Part shown: one piece after another, positions 8,074 to 18,930 of the stretch | Layout: the number at the start of each line of letters is the position of its first letter | How positions within the stretch are numbered: position 1 is the stretch's first letter | Source of the DNA: Mesostigma viride | Taxonomy: Eukaryota; Streptophyta; Mesostigmatophyceae; Mesostigmatales; Mesostigmataceae | Assembly (NCBI GenBank): GCA_009746045.1 | Contig: RPFO01000253.1 | Location: 540,001-575,000 of the forward strand | Reading direction: 5' to 3' | DNA length: 35,000 bases | The notes under the pieces: model-generated | What the model saw: only the letters and a program-made list of their open reading frames with translations | The model's database searches: none | What the model was told of the DNA's origin: nothing | Translations under genes and position numbers: made by a program

Positions 8074-9021
8074 TCACCCTCCTCTCCCTCCCCCCCCCCC
8101 CTCCCTACTGTCCATCCGCCGCGGTGGCTTCAACTCCGGATGGCGGGAAATGAACACTTCGTAAATCTTCGACTTGGAGACAGTATAGTAGCGCGCACCC
8201 TCCGAAAACGCTAGTGTATGTTTGTAATCCTTTCTTGTCCATTCACAATGAACATCCTTCATGTTCGGAGACGCCCGCGTCAAGTTATCATCCCTCCAGC
8301 ACGCTTGTATCAGGGCAATGACTTCCGTCGGAAGCTCGTCTTTCCTCCTCCTCCTCTCTGGCGCACTCATCAAAAGGTCGTCCTCCCCTTCTTCCATTCC
8401 ATCCCTGTGACCCCGAACAGTTGCGACAAAGCGCCTGTCAATCCCGAACGCGCGCTCCACAATCCTGTCCGGGACGCCCTCCATTGCCTTCGTAACAAGT
8501 CCACACAAGGCCCACCTAAGCCCACGATCCTTCTCAGATGTTCCCAAGTCGCCAAAAGCCTTCTTGATGGTATCCCGAAGAGATTCCGCCCAACTTTCAG
8601 GAAGCCCGTCGTCACAGTTCTTCCTCTTCTTAATGCCGTTGCTCTCCGCCACCATGGCATTTAGTCTTGAAGCTGCGCAAGACAGAACCTCCGCGCTCAT
8701 CTCTGGCGTCCTGTGGTTGTTTGCTTTCACGCGTTCCGCCATGATAGGAAAGATGTCATTGGCAATTTTGTACCCCTTGTTCTCGATGTACTTGTCGCTC
8801 CAGGGACCGCGAAGTGCAGGCTCCCGGTCGTCCTTGGACAAGGGACGCGAACCGTCGGAAACGGCCCCCCGCCCCGATTGCGCCATCAGACTTTGGTCAG
8901 ACGGCAGCTGATTTTTTTCGCCTCTTAATCCCGCGGCACCGAAAGCCCTGAGGATGAGTAATGATAAATAATCACCATTAAAGACACGACGAAAACGATG
9001 GGCATCAAACAAGAACGACAA
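8074..9021 (-). CDS. Transposase-like protein, N-terminal exon
   Basis: This is a 315-residue open frame. Its C-terminal third reads ACWRDDNLTRASPNMKDVHC, then KHTLAFSEGARYYTVSKSKI, then YEVFISRHPELK, matching the 'RDD.SR..P.KKD.V ... Y..F....' part that precedes the Cys/His-rich region in this family. Residues from about 45 onward (MAQSGRGAVSD...) look genuinely coding. The first 25 residues overlap a sequence resembling an intron end (CTCATCCTCAG just before 8947), so the ATG at 9021 may be spurious and the exon may start at 8947. The end is also soft: the frame runs into a G-rich tract (8080-8110) and stops at 8074, where an intron donor or a poly-G length change could move it into the next exon's frame. 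Confidence 0.55.
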   Translation of the reverse strand: MSFLFDAHRFRRVFNGDYLSLLILRAFGAAGLRGEKNQLPSDQSLMAQSGRGAVSDGSRPLSKDDREPALRGPWSDKYIENKGYKIANDIFPIMAERVKANNHRTPEMSAEVLSCAASRLNAMVAESNGIKKRKNCDDGLPESWAESLRDTIKKAFGDLGTSEKDRGLRWALCGLVTKAMEGVPDRIVERAFGIDRRFVATVRGHRDGMEEGEDDLLMSAPERRRRKDELPTEVIALIQACWRDDNLTRASPNMKDVHCEWTRKDYKHTLAFSEGARYYTVSKSKIYEVFISRHPELKPPRRMDSREGGGGGRGG

Positions 9022-9620
9022 GCGTCATTAATAACGCCGGCCGGCGCAACTGGATACATGTAAACCATACAAAAGTGATTTTATGAAACACATACAGTTT
9101 GTCATTAATAACGACGGCCGGCGTAACTCGGGCGCAATTAAAAACCATTAAGAAGCAACTCAGGATATGCAGGCAGAAATCCTTCAGGTGTAAAAAAGAT
9201 GTACAAACACACTTTTGGTAATGGGGCCTGATTGCGCAACTGCAAGATACCATTGGAAACGCCGGCCGGCGCAACTGGATGCATGTACATAAACCATACA
9301 AAAGTGATTTGCACAAAACCCCTACAATTTGTCATGAGTAACGACGGCCGGCGTAACTCGGTTGCATTTGAAAACCACAAAGAAGCAACTCAGGTAGTGA
9401 AGGCGGAAATCCCAGAGGTGATAAAATGTTTACCAACACAAAATGTTGATAAGCGTGCAAGCTTTTGCAAGTGCGCGCAAGATACCATTGGAAACGCCGG
9501 CCGGCGCAACTGGAACACCAAAACAAAAAACTTGATTTGCACGAAACCCATTCAGTTCGTCATGGATAACGACGGCCGGCGCAACTTCATGGCACTCACC
9601 ACTTTCACCAAATGCCATGT
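9022..9620. repeat. About 230-bp tandem repeat with GCCGGCCGGC-type cores (3 copies)
   Basis: Three copies of a roughly 230-bp unit lie immediately upstream of the minus-strand gene. Each has two related motifs in the same orientation: AACGCCGGCCGGCGCAACTGG (near 9036, 9260, 9495) and AACGACGGCCGGCGTAACT (near 9110, 9342, 9570). Spacings alternate between about 75 and 150 bp. Shared text between motifs includes 'AAACCATACAAAAGTGATTT' and 'AGAAGCAACTCAGG'. The core is a near-perfect palindrome able to form a hairpin. No open frame looks coding. Confidence 0.7.
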
Positions 9621-9889
9621 CGCCATTATATTGAGGAAAGCGAAGTATGCCCACTTGAAGCTGTGGTCTGCAGAACATTGACACAAAATATGCATGGTAT
9701 TTCAAGCAATGAATGCTATGTGTCAGGCATCAATGTCTTTATTGTATCCAAATGTGGTTAGGACGGAGGTTTACATTGGTTGCTATTTTAAGACAATGGC
9801 GTATAACCAAACATTGCACACACTCAAGAGTGTACTTATGCTGAACTGGAAAGGAACATTAAACCCCAATAAGGTAGATATTTTTCTTT
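9621..9889. other. No gene recognised
   Basis: This is short intergenic sequence between the GCCGGC repeats and the AT-rich block. Its only open frame is compositionally random. Confidence 0.4.
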
Positions 9890-10045
9890 TACATTTTAAT
9901 TTTTTATATACTACTTTATATAATATTATATTATATTATTATATTATGCTATATTATGTTATATGAAATAACATTAAAATTAACATAAAATTAAAATTAT
10001 ATATTAATTATAGTATATTATATAATTTATATTATATATTATATT
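9890..10045. repeat. AT-rich low-complexity block
   Basis: About 155 bp is almost entirely A and T, with many TATATTA and ATATTAT runs. It could act as an easily unwound or matrix-attachment-like element, but only the composition is visible. Confidence 0.7.
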
Positions 10046-10680
10046 CACGATGCTCTGTGTATTAATGAGATATCAGACACACCTACATCACATCGCCTTG
10101 ATGTTTCCGTTGTATGGGTCCGGTCGGGCGTTGGTAGCTGGTCGACAACAATTCTACATTTCCTAAAAAAAAATGCGACCGTGCCTACATTCGAAGGCGC
10201 GCTGTGGCTGACCTGAACTATCGGTGAACACCTCGGCGTCACTTGACCGGCCTAGGTTGACATTTCGGCAGAGTAACGCTGCTTAAAGGATCATTGCGTA
10301 GTTCGCGCGATTTGGCTCTTTATATATGTTTTTGGAGACGACGAGCAAGCATCCGATTGGTCAGCCAATTCCTGTCCAGTCCTCGGACAGTGTCCAATCC
10401 GGTGCTTGGGATCCAGAAAACGTGCTCGAGCCTGGCCACTCTGTCGCGGGCGCCGCGCTAGTGGCGTCGCGCCCAAACCTGACCAGGCCATAGGAAAGGG
10501 CGGGGGCGAATGCAAGAATTATTGTTATATCCTGACCTGTCCTGGGGAAGGTCCGGGGCGAATGCAAGAATTAATATACCTGCGTATGCAACCAACACGG
10601 CCGATCCACATACATAATCCGACTGAGCTGGACGGTACGGACCAAATTTCGGTGCAAATTGAGGCCCAAAAGCTATGTCG
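10046..10680. other. Left flank of the giant inverted repeat; short direct repeat
   Basis: No gene is recognised. GGGGCGAATGCAAGAATTA occurs twice, at 10503-10521 and 10555-10573, 52 bp apart. The sequence is unrelated by eye to the flank beyond the right arm, which helps to place the left edge of the inverted repeat near 10681. Confidence 0.5.
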
Positions 10681-10799
10681 GCATGGTGCGCGCACCCCTT
10701 GCGGTAGGGGCCATGGCGACTGCCTTTAGACGAAACGTGACAAATCTGGCACGCGGAAAGCAGAAATGCTCGATTGTTGGAGAAAATTAGTTACTGATT

Positions 10800-11228
10800 C
10801 TAATTTATGGCGGGATGGTTGCGATCTATAATGTCGCGGGCTTTTTTTCTTTGCCATCGGCAGGGGGGGTCCGGCCTGAATTTCTGTCGGGATGAATAAA
10901 GTATATTGGATGCCTGCCGGGTTGATTGTCGATTGTTGCCAGTTTTGATGGTCGTAAGGAAAGCTAGTTTAATGATGTTTCTAAAGCCGTAAAAATTCCC
11001 GCTGCTATCTTTACCTTTCCCGTCATTTTGCGGTAAGATAACATTAGCCCTGCGCGATGCGTACTGCCCAACCACTCCATGAAAGGGTGGACTTTCTTGT
11101 GCGCCTGGGCACGAATAAATGCCCGTTATGGTACGTTCTTGTGTTAAACGTCTTAAGCTTGCGTTTTCCTGCTTTCTTACCTCGTTGAGCGTAAGCTTTT
11201 TGCCTTCTTTCCGGCCAGATGCAGCCAG
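10800..11228 (-). CDS. Hypothetical open frame conserved in both arms (left copy)
   Basis: On the minus strand this frame is open for 143 codons and matches the right-arm frame at 33207-33605. Shared text includes QERTITGIYSCPGAQE, NVILPQNDGKGKDSSGNFYG, FRNIIKLA and SSRQKFRPDPP. The only indel before the tail is three bases long and keeps the frame. Near the end one extra C shifts the left copy, so the last residues differ (…CRWQRKKARDI here). At the position of the right copy's ATG this copy has CTG, so a standard start is lacking unless an upstream exon supplies it. I recognise no family. It may be a remnant of a gene captured in, or belonging to, the inverted element. Confidence 0.35.
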   Translation of the reverse strand: MAASGRKEGKKLTLNEVRKQENASLRRLTQERTITGIYSCPGAQESPPFHGVVGQYASRRANVILPQNDGKGKDSSGNFYGFRNIIKLAFLTTIKTGNNRQSTRQASNILYSSRQKFRPDPPCRWQRKKARDIIDRNHPAIN

Positions 11229-11267
11229 AAAGTTGCGGGTCCTGGCGCTGCATCGCTGGATTCCTGG

Positions 11268-11764
11268 GTGTCTTTTAGCTAGTTAATCGTCTGTGACGTG
11301 GCTGGCTTTCTGCAGCGCGTGGCCCGCAACCTGTCGGGAAGGTGTAATGCTTTTATTTCCATGCTTCTCTGAAATTTCTTTTGCTTTATAGACAGTTGTG
11401 TTCGAGGAAATTCACGCGGTCTTCCTAAGCAGCGGCATCATTTTCCCCAGACACTGACGAGCTGGCACCTGTCTCCTAAAGAGAGCGGCTCGTGCTTGTT
11501 AGAAAGGAGGCAGTGTGCATTTTGCGGGACACAATGCTTTGGTGGCACATGCGTCAGGTAGGCTGTTCCAATGGTCTCTTCACCTTTCCCACTGAGTAAA
11601 TGTTAGCATTTGTCATGCTAACCAGAGCAGCTAGCCACAGGTTGGCTGGATAAAAAGTCAGCTTATTTTCTCTTTATATACTGCGTGTGTGGTCCTCCAC
11701 GTGTCCGGCTTGTTGGGCATTTTGGAAGAGGGTTTATAATGTGTTGTTGGGTGGAACAACTTGG
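11268..11764. other. 497-bp segment present in the left arm only
   Basis: The right arm reads straight through GGATTCCTGG to TTGTTGGCAC, while the left arm has 497 extra bases at that point. TGG occurs at both edges (11265-11267 and 11762-11764). No terminal inverted repeats or long open frame are seen. An insertion with a 3-bp duplication, a microhomology deletion in the right arm, or a retained intron are all possible. Read on the minus strand it would begin GTTGTT and end CCCAG. Confidence 0.65.
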
Positions 11765-11893
11765 TTGTTGGCACAAAATCACACATTATTAGCCTGAGAT
11801 AGGCATGACATATGCTGCTCAGGCGTGTCGTCCTACCAGCCTTGTTGTTAAGGGTAGACTCACAAGGCTGGCTGTGCCGATGGAGGGGTGGGG

Positions 11894-12393
11894 CGTGCTA
11901 GCCCCCCCCACACCCACGCATGCATGCTAGCCCACCCCCACACCCACGCATGCATGCTAGCCCCGGCCCCGGCCCCCCACACCCACGCATGCATGCTAGC
12001 CCCCCCCACACCCACGCATGCATGCTAGCCCACACTCACACCCACGCATGCATGCTAGCCCACCCCCACACCCACGCATGCATGCTAGCCCCCCCCACAC
12101 CCACGCATTCATGCCAGCCCCCCCCACACCCACGCATGCATGACAGCCCCCCCACACACCCACGCATGCATGCTAGCCCCCACACACACCCACGCATGCA
12201 TGCCAGCCCCCATACACACCCACGCATGCATGCCAGCCCCCCCCACACTTACGCATGCATGCTAGCCCCCCCACACACCCACGCATGCATGCCAGCCCCC
12301 CCACACACCCACGCATGCAGGCTAGCCCCCCCCACACCCACGCATGCATGCCAGCCCACCCCCACACCCACGCGTGCATGCCAGCCCACCCCT
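11894..12393 (+). repeat. 31-bp CATGCATG minisatellite, 16 units (left)
   Basis: There are sixteen units of roughly CACACCCACGCATGCATGC followed by TAGCC and a variable C run. The purine-pyrimidine alternation GCATGCATGC is a self-complementary core. Open frames across it (MHASPPHTHA repeats) are by-products of the repeat. Confidence 0.9.
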
Positions 12394-12660
12394 AGCTTGA
12401 GCGTGCTTGTAAAGTTTTTGCATGGTTTATTAAAATGAGTGGAATATGTATTTATTGCATTAAATGTTAATTTTATCATGAATGAAAATGGTCAACATTG
12501 CCGAAGTGCCCCTAAATTGCTCAATATTGTGTGCTCAAGAATTCAATGAGGATTGTCATCATGGAAACCCGCACAAATTCACGATTCCGGGCATGCATGT
12601 GAAAGTATCAAGAACAATTTTCAATTAAGAATGGTATCTCATTGTTCCATGAATCAATAT
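12394..12660. other. Unique AT-rich part of the left arm
   Basis: About 265 bp lies between the minisatellite and satellite A, and it is matched almost base for base by the reverse complement of 32390-32651. No gene is seen. Its near identity to the right arm is good evidence for recent inverted duplication or ongoing conversion. Confidence 0.7.
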
Positions 12661-15600
12661 GACTCCATGTACGTAGACAAGCCATGATGACCCCATGGGA
12701 GCCTGAATCCTCATCATTAAATACATAAATGCCACCCATGTACGTAGACGGGCCATGATGACACCAATGGAGCCTGAATCCTCATCATTAATTACATAAA
12801 TGCCAACCATGTACATACACGGGCAATGATGACACCATGGGAGCCTGAATCCTCATCATTAATTACATAAATGCCAACCATGTACGTAGGCCAGCCATGA
12901 TGACACTGTGGGAGCCTGAATCCTCATCATTAATTTCATACATGCCAACAACACGTAGACGGGCCATAATGACACCACGGGAGCCTGAATCCTGATCATT
13001 TTTTTTTCTTTGACATCCATGTACGTAGGCCAGCCATGATGACACCATGGGAGCCTGAATCCTCATCATTTTTTTTCTGAGACATCCATGTACGTAGGCC
13101 AGCCATGATGACACCATGGGAGCCTGAATCCTCATCATTAAATACATACATGCCATCCATGTACGTAGACAGGCCATGATGACACCATGGGAGCCTGAAT
13201 CCTCATCATTTACTATTCCTTGACATCCATGTACGTAGACGGGCCATGATGACACCATGGGAGCCTGAATCCTCATCATTTTTTTTTCTTTGACATCCAT
13301 GTACATACGTAGGCCAGCCATGATGACACCAATGGAGCCTGAATCCTCATCATTAATTACATACATGCCATCCATGTACGTAGACAGGCCATGATGACAC
13401 CATGGGAGCCTGAATCCTCATCATTTACTATTCCTTGACATCCATGTACGTAGACGGGCCATGATGACACCATGGGAGCCTGAATCCTCATCATTAATAC
13501 ATACATGCCATCCATGTACGTAGACAGGCCATGATGACACCATGGGAGCCTGAATCCTCATCATTTACTATTCCTTGACATCCATGTACGTAGACGGGCC
13601 ATGATGACACCATGGGAGCCTGAATCCTCATCATTTTTCTTTGACATCCATGTACATACGTAGGCCAGCCATGATGACACCATGGAGCCTGAATCCTCAT
13701 CATTAATTACATACATGCCAACCATGTACGTAGACAGGCCATGATGACACCATGGGAGCCTGAATCCTCATCATTTACTATTCCTTGACATCCATGTACG
13801 TAGACGGGCCATGATGACACCATGGGAGCCTGAATCCTCATCATTTTTTTTTCTTTGACATCCATGTACATACGTAGGCCAGCCATGATGACACCAATGG
13901 AGCCTGAATCCTCATCATTAATTACATGTACATGCCATCCATGTACGTAGACGGGCCATGATGACCCATGGGAGCCTGAATCCTCATCATTAAATACATA
14001 AATGCCACCCATGTACGTAGACGGGCCATGATGACACCAATGGAGCCTGAATCCTCATCATTAATTACATAAATGCCAACCATGTACATACACGGGCAAT
14101 GATGACACCATGGGAGCCTGAATCCTCATCATTAATTACATAAATGCCAACCATGTACATACACGGGCAATGATGACACCATGGGAGCCTGAATCCTCAT
14201 CATTAATTACATAAATGCCAACCATGTACGTAGGCCAGCCATGATGACACTATGGGATCCTGAATACTCATCATTAATTTCATACATGCCAACAACACGT
14301 AGACGGGCCATAATGACACCACGGGAGCCTGAATCCTCATCATTTTTTTTTCTTTGACATCCATGTACGTAGACGGGCCATGATGACACCATGGGAGCCT
14401 GAATCCTCATCATTTTTTTTCTGAGACATCCATGTACGTACATAGGCCAGCCATGATGACACCATGGGAGCCTGAATCCTCATCATTAAATACATACATG
14501 CCATCCATGTACGTAGACAGGCCATGATGACACCATGGGAGCCTGACTCCTCATCATTTACTATTCCTTGACATCCATGTACGTAGACGGGCCATGATGA
14601 CACCATGGGAGCCTGAATCCTCATCATTTTTTTTTCTTTGACATCCATGTACATACGTAGGCCAGCCATGATGACACCAATGGAGCCTGAATCCTCATCA
14701 TTAATTACATACATGCCATCCATGTACGTAGACAGGCCATGATGACACCATGGGAGCCTGAATCCTCATCATTTACTATTCCTTGACATCCATGTACGTA
14801 GACGGGCCATGATGACACCATGGGAGCCTGAATCCTCATCATTAAATACATACATGCCATCCATGTACGTAGACAGGCCATGATGACACCATGGGAGCCT
14901 GAATCCTCATCATTTACTATTCCTTGACATCCATGTACGTAGACGGGCCATGATGACACCATGGGAGCCTGAATCCTCATCATTTTGTTTTCTTTGACAT
15001 CCATGTACATACGTAGGCCAGCCATGATGACACCAATGGAGCCTGAATCCTCATCATTAATTACATACATGCCATCCATGTACGTAGACAGGCCATGATG
15101 ACACCATGGGAGCCTGAATCCTCATCATTTACTATTCCTTGACATCCATGTACGTGGACGGGCCATGATGACACCATGGGAGCCTGAATCCTCATGATTT
15201 ACTATTCCTTGACATCCATGTACGTAGGCCAGCCATGGAGACACCATGGGAGCCTGAATCCTCCTCATTAATTACATACATGCCATCCATGTACGTAGGC
15301 CAGCCATGATGACACCATGGGAGCCTGAATCCTCATCATTTTTTTTTTCTTTGCCATCCATGTACGTAGGCCAGCCATGGAGACACCATGGGAGCCTGAA
15401 TCCTCATCATTAATTACATAAATGACATCCATGTACGTAGACGGGCCATGATGACACCATGGGAGCCTGAATCCTCATCATTAATTACATACTTGCCATT
15501 CATGTACGTAGACGGGCCATGGAGACACCATGGGAGCCTGAATCCTCATCATTTACTATTCCTTGACATCCATGTACGTAGACGGGCCATGATGACACCA

Positions 15601-18600
15601 TGGGAGCCTGAATCCTCATCATTAATTACATACATGCCATCCATGTACGTAGACGGGCGATGATGACACCATGGGAGCCTAAATCCTCCTCATTAATTAC
15701 ATAAATGCCATCCATGTACGTAGGCCAGCCATGGAGACACCATGGGAGCCTGAATCCTCCTCATTAATTACATAAATGCCAACCATGTACGTAGACAAGC
15801 CATGATGACACCATGGGAGCCTGAATCCTCATCATTTACTATTCCTTGACATCCATGTACGTAGGCCAGCCATGATGACACCAATGGAGCCTGAATCCTC
15901 TTCATTTTTTTTATGAGAGGATTCAGGTTACATAAATGCCAACCATGTAGGTAGACAAGCCATGATGACACCATGGGAGCCTGAATCCTCATCATTAAAT
16001 ACATAAATGCCATCCATGTACGTAGGCCAGCCATGGAGACACCATGGGAGCCTGAATCCTCCTCATTAATTACGTAAATGCCAACCATGTACGTAGACAA
16101 GCCATGATGACACCATGGGAGCCTGAATCCTCATCATTTACTATTCCTTGACGTCCATGTACGTAGGCCAGCCATGATGACACCAATGGAGCCTGAATCC
16201 TCTTCATTTTTTTTATGAGAGGATTCAGGTTACATAAATGCCAACCATGTACGTAGACAAGCCATGATGACACCATGGGAGCCTGAATCCTCATCATTTA
16301 CTATTCCTTGACATCCATGTACGTAGACGGGCCATGATGACACCATGGGAGCCTGAATCCTCATCATTAATTACATAAATGCCAACCATGTACGTAGACG
16401 GGCCATGATGACACCATGGGAGCCTGAATCCTCATCATTAAAAAAATACATGCCATCCATGTACGTAGGCCAGCCATGATGACACCATGGGAGCCTAAAT
16501 CCTCCTCATGAATTACATAAATGCCAACCATGTACGTAGGCCAGCCATGGAGACACCATGGGAGCCTGAATCCTCATCATTTACTATGCCTTGACATCCA
16601 TGTACGTAGACAAGCCATGATTACACCATGGGAGCCTAAATCCTCCTCATTAATTACATAAATGCCAACCATGTACGTAGACAAGCCATGATGACACCAT
16701 GGGAGCCTGAATCCTCATCATTTACTATTCCTTGACATCCATGTACGTAGGCCAGCCATGATGACACCATGGGAGCCTGAATCCTCATCATTTTTTTTTC
16801 TTTGACATCCATGTACATACGTAGGCCAGCCATGATGACACCATGGGAGCCTGAATCCTCATCATTAATTACATAAATGCCAACCATGTACGTAGGCCAG
16901 CCATGATGACACCATGGGAGCCTAAATCCTCCTCATGAATTACATAAATGCCAACCATGTACGTAGGCCAGCCATGGAGACACCATGGGAGCCTGAATCC
17001 TCATCATTTACTATGCCTTGACATCCATGTACGTAGACAAGCCATGATTACACCATGGGAGCCTAAATCCTCCTCATTAATTACATAAATGCCAACCATG
17101 TACGTAGACAAGCCATGATGACACCATGGGAGCCTGAATCCTCATCATTTACTATTCCTTGACATCCATGTACGTAGGCCAGCCATGATGACACCATGGG
17201 AGCCTGAATCCTCATCATTTTTTTTTCTTTGACATCCATGTACGTACGTAGGCCAGCCATGATGACACCATGGGAGCCTGAATCCTCATCATTAATTACA
17301 TACATGCCATCCATGTACGTAGACAGGCCATGATGACACCATGGGAGCCTGAATCCTCATCATTTACTATTCCTTGACATCCATGTACGTAGACGGGCCA
17401 TGATGACACCATGGGAGCCTGAATCCTCATCATTAAATACATACATGCCATCCATGTACGTAGACAAGCCATGATGACACCATGGGAGCCTGAATCCTCA
17501 TCATTTACTATTCCTTGACATCCATGTACGTAGGCCAGCCATGATGACCCCATGGGAGCCTGAATCCTCATCATTAATTACATAAATGCCATCCAGGAAC
17601 GTACACGGGCAATGATGACACCATGGGAGCCTGAATCCTCATCATTAGTTACATAATTGCCATCCATGTACGTAGACACGCCATGATGACACCATGGGAG
17701 CCTGAATCCTCATACATGCCATCCATGTACGTAGACGGGCCATGCATGATGAAACCATGGGAGCCTGAATCAACTTTTTTTTTTTGTCTTTGACATCCAT
17801 GTACGTAGGCCAGCCATGATGACACCAATGGAGCCTGAATCCTCATCATTAATTACATAAATGCCATTCATGTACGTAGGCCAGCCATGATGACACCATG
17901 GGAGCCTGAATCCTCATCATTTTGCTTATGAGACATCCATGTACGTAGGCCAGCCATGATGACACCATGGGAGCCTGAATCCTCATCATTAATTACATAA
18001 ATGCCATCCATGTACGTAGACGGGCCATGATGACACCATGGGAGCCTGAATCCTCATCATTTTTTTTATGAGACATCCATGTACGTAGGCCAGCCATGAT
18101 GACACCATGGGAGCCTGAATCCTCATCATTTTTTTTCTTTGACATCCATGTACGTAGACGGGCCATGATGACACCATGGGAGCCTAAATCCTCCTCATTA
18201 ATTACATAAATGCCAACAACACGTAGACAAGCCATGATGACACCATGGGAGCCTGAATCCTCATCATTTACTACAGTATGTATTCCTTGACATCCATGTG
18301 CGTAGACGGGCCATGATGACACCATGGGAGCCTGAATCCTCATCATTAATTACATAAATGCCAACCATGTACGTAGACAAGCCATGATGACACCATGGGA
18401 GCCTGAATCCTCATCATTAATTACATACATGCCAACAACACGTAGACAAGCCATGATGACACCATGGGAGCCTGAATCCTCATCATTAATTACATACATG
18501 CCAACAACACGTAGACGGGCCATGATGACACCATGGAAGCCTGAGTCCTCATCATTAATTACATACATGCCAACAACACGTAGACGGGCCATGATGACAC

Positions 18601-18725
18601 CATGGAAGCCTGAGTCCTCATCATTTATAACATAAATGCCAACAACACGTAGATGGGCCATGATGACACCATGGGAGCCTGAATCCTCATCATTTATAAC
18701 ATAAATGCCAACAACACGTACATGG
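12661..18725 (+). repeat. Satellite A array, left arm (~70-bp monomers)
   Basis: The array has about 6 kb of monomers. Each has a 34-bp conserved block that starts ATGATGACACCATGGGAGCC and ends TCCTCATCAT. The block's ends are a perfect 7-bp inverted repeat (ATGATGA / TCATCAT), and it contains CCATGG. Blocks are joined by linkers of about 30-40 bp in a few recurring classes: TAATTACATAAATGCC, TACTATTCCTTGACATCC, an oligo-T then CTTTGACATCC, and an oligo-T then ATGAGACATCC. Each is followed by CATGTACGTAG and one of three variants (ACAAGCC, ACGGGCC, GCCAGCC). Multi-monomer duplications are visible, for example about 427 bp between 16621 and 17048. The repeated NDEDSGSHGVIMA-type peptides are repeat artefacts. 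Confidence 0.93.
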
Positions 18726-18930
18726 GGGTTGTTTGTTTGGGTTAGGAGAGATTTGGGAGGCTGCAGGTCTGTCCTAAATGAAAATTTGAAAAATGTGTTT
18801 TTTGGATGCTGTGGACTTCCCAAAATAGTTTTATAGAAGGTTTTGGCAAATTTTTGCATTGGTCGAGGAGTTTCAAGTCAATAATTGTGTTATATAATGA
18901 CAAGTTGCCTTATATGCTGTAACCAAAAGG
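18726..18930. other. Unique spacer between satellite A and satellite B
   Basis: This is 205 bp of non-repetitive, AT-rich sequence. It has no counterpart at the right edge of satellite B, so the structure is not symmetric at its centre. A single GGGTTAGG occurs but no telomeric array. Confidence 0.6.

Larger units (their letters stand above)
10681..18725 (+). repeat. Left arm of a 23-kb inverted repeat structure
   Basis: The arm is the reverse complement of 24955-33753 through its outer unique part, its CATGCATG minisatellite, a 270-bp unique AT-rich part and its satellite A array. Matching landmarks include GGTGCGCGCACCCC at the outer edge, the conserved small open frame, and the first satellite A unit with its unusual GACCCCATGGG variant. 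The visible similarity in the unique parts is very high, with scattered substitutions and a few indels. Major differences from the right arm are a 497-bp segment (11268-11764) and different repeat counts. Confidence 0.85.

Noticed and set aside
11920-12438. His/Pro/Met-rich open frames over the CATGCATG minisatellite, and right-arm equivalents at 32624-33127
   Set aside because: They are pure translations of a 31-bp repeat, open on both strands.
12661-18725. CRISPR-like look of regularly spaced 34-bp repeats with dyad ends
   Set aside because: The 'spacers' are a few recurring linkers and not unique, there are no cas genes, and the setting is eukaryotic. It is satellite DNA.
18726-18760. Telomere-like GGGTTAGG
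   Set aside because: It occurs once, with no tandem array, so it is not a telomere or interstitial telomeric repeat.
12863-18859. Open frames encoding NDEDSGSHGVIMA-type peptide repeats, and mirror copies at 25543-31768
   Set aside because: They follow from the satellite A monomer, break at each linker length change and show no start or codon signal.
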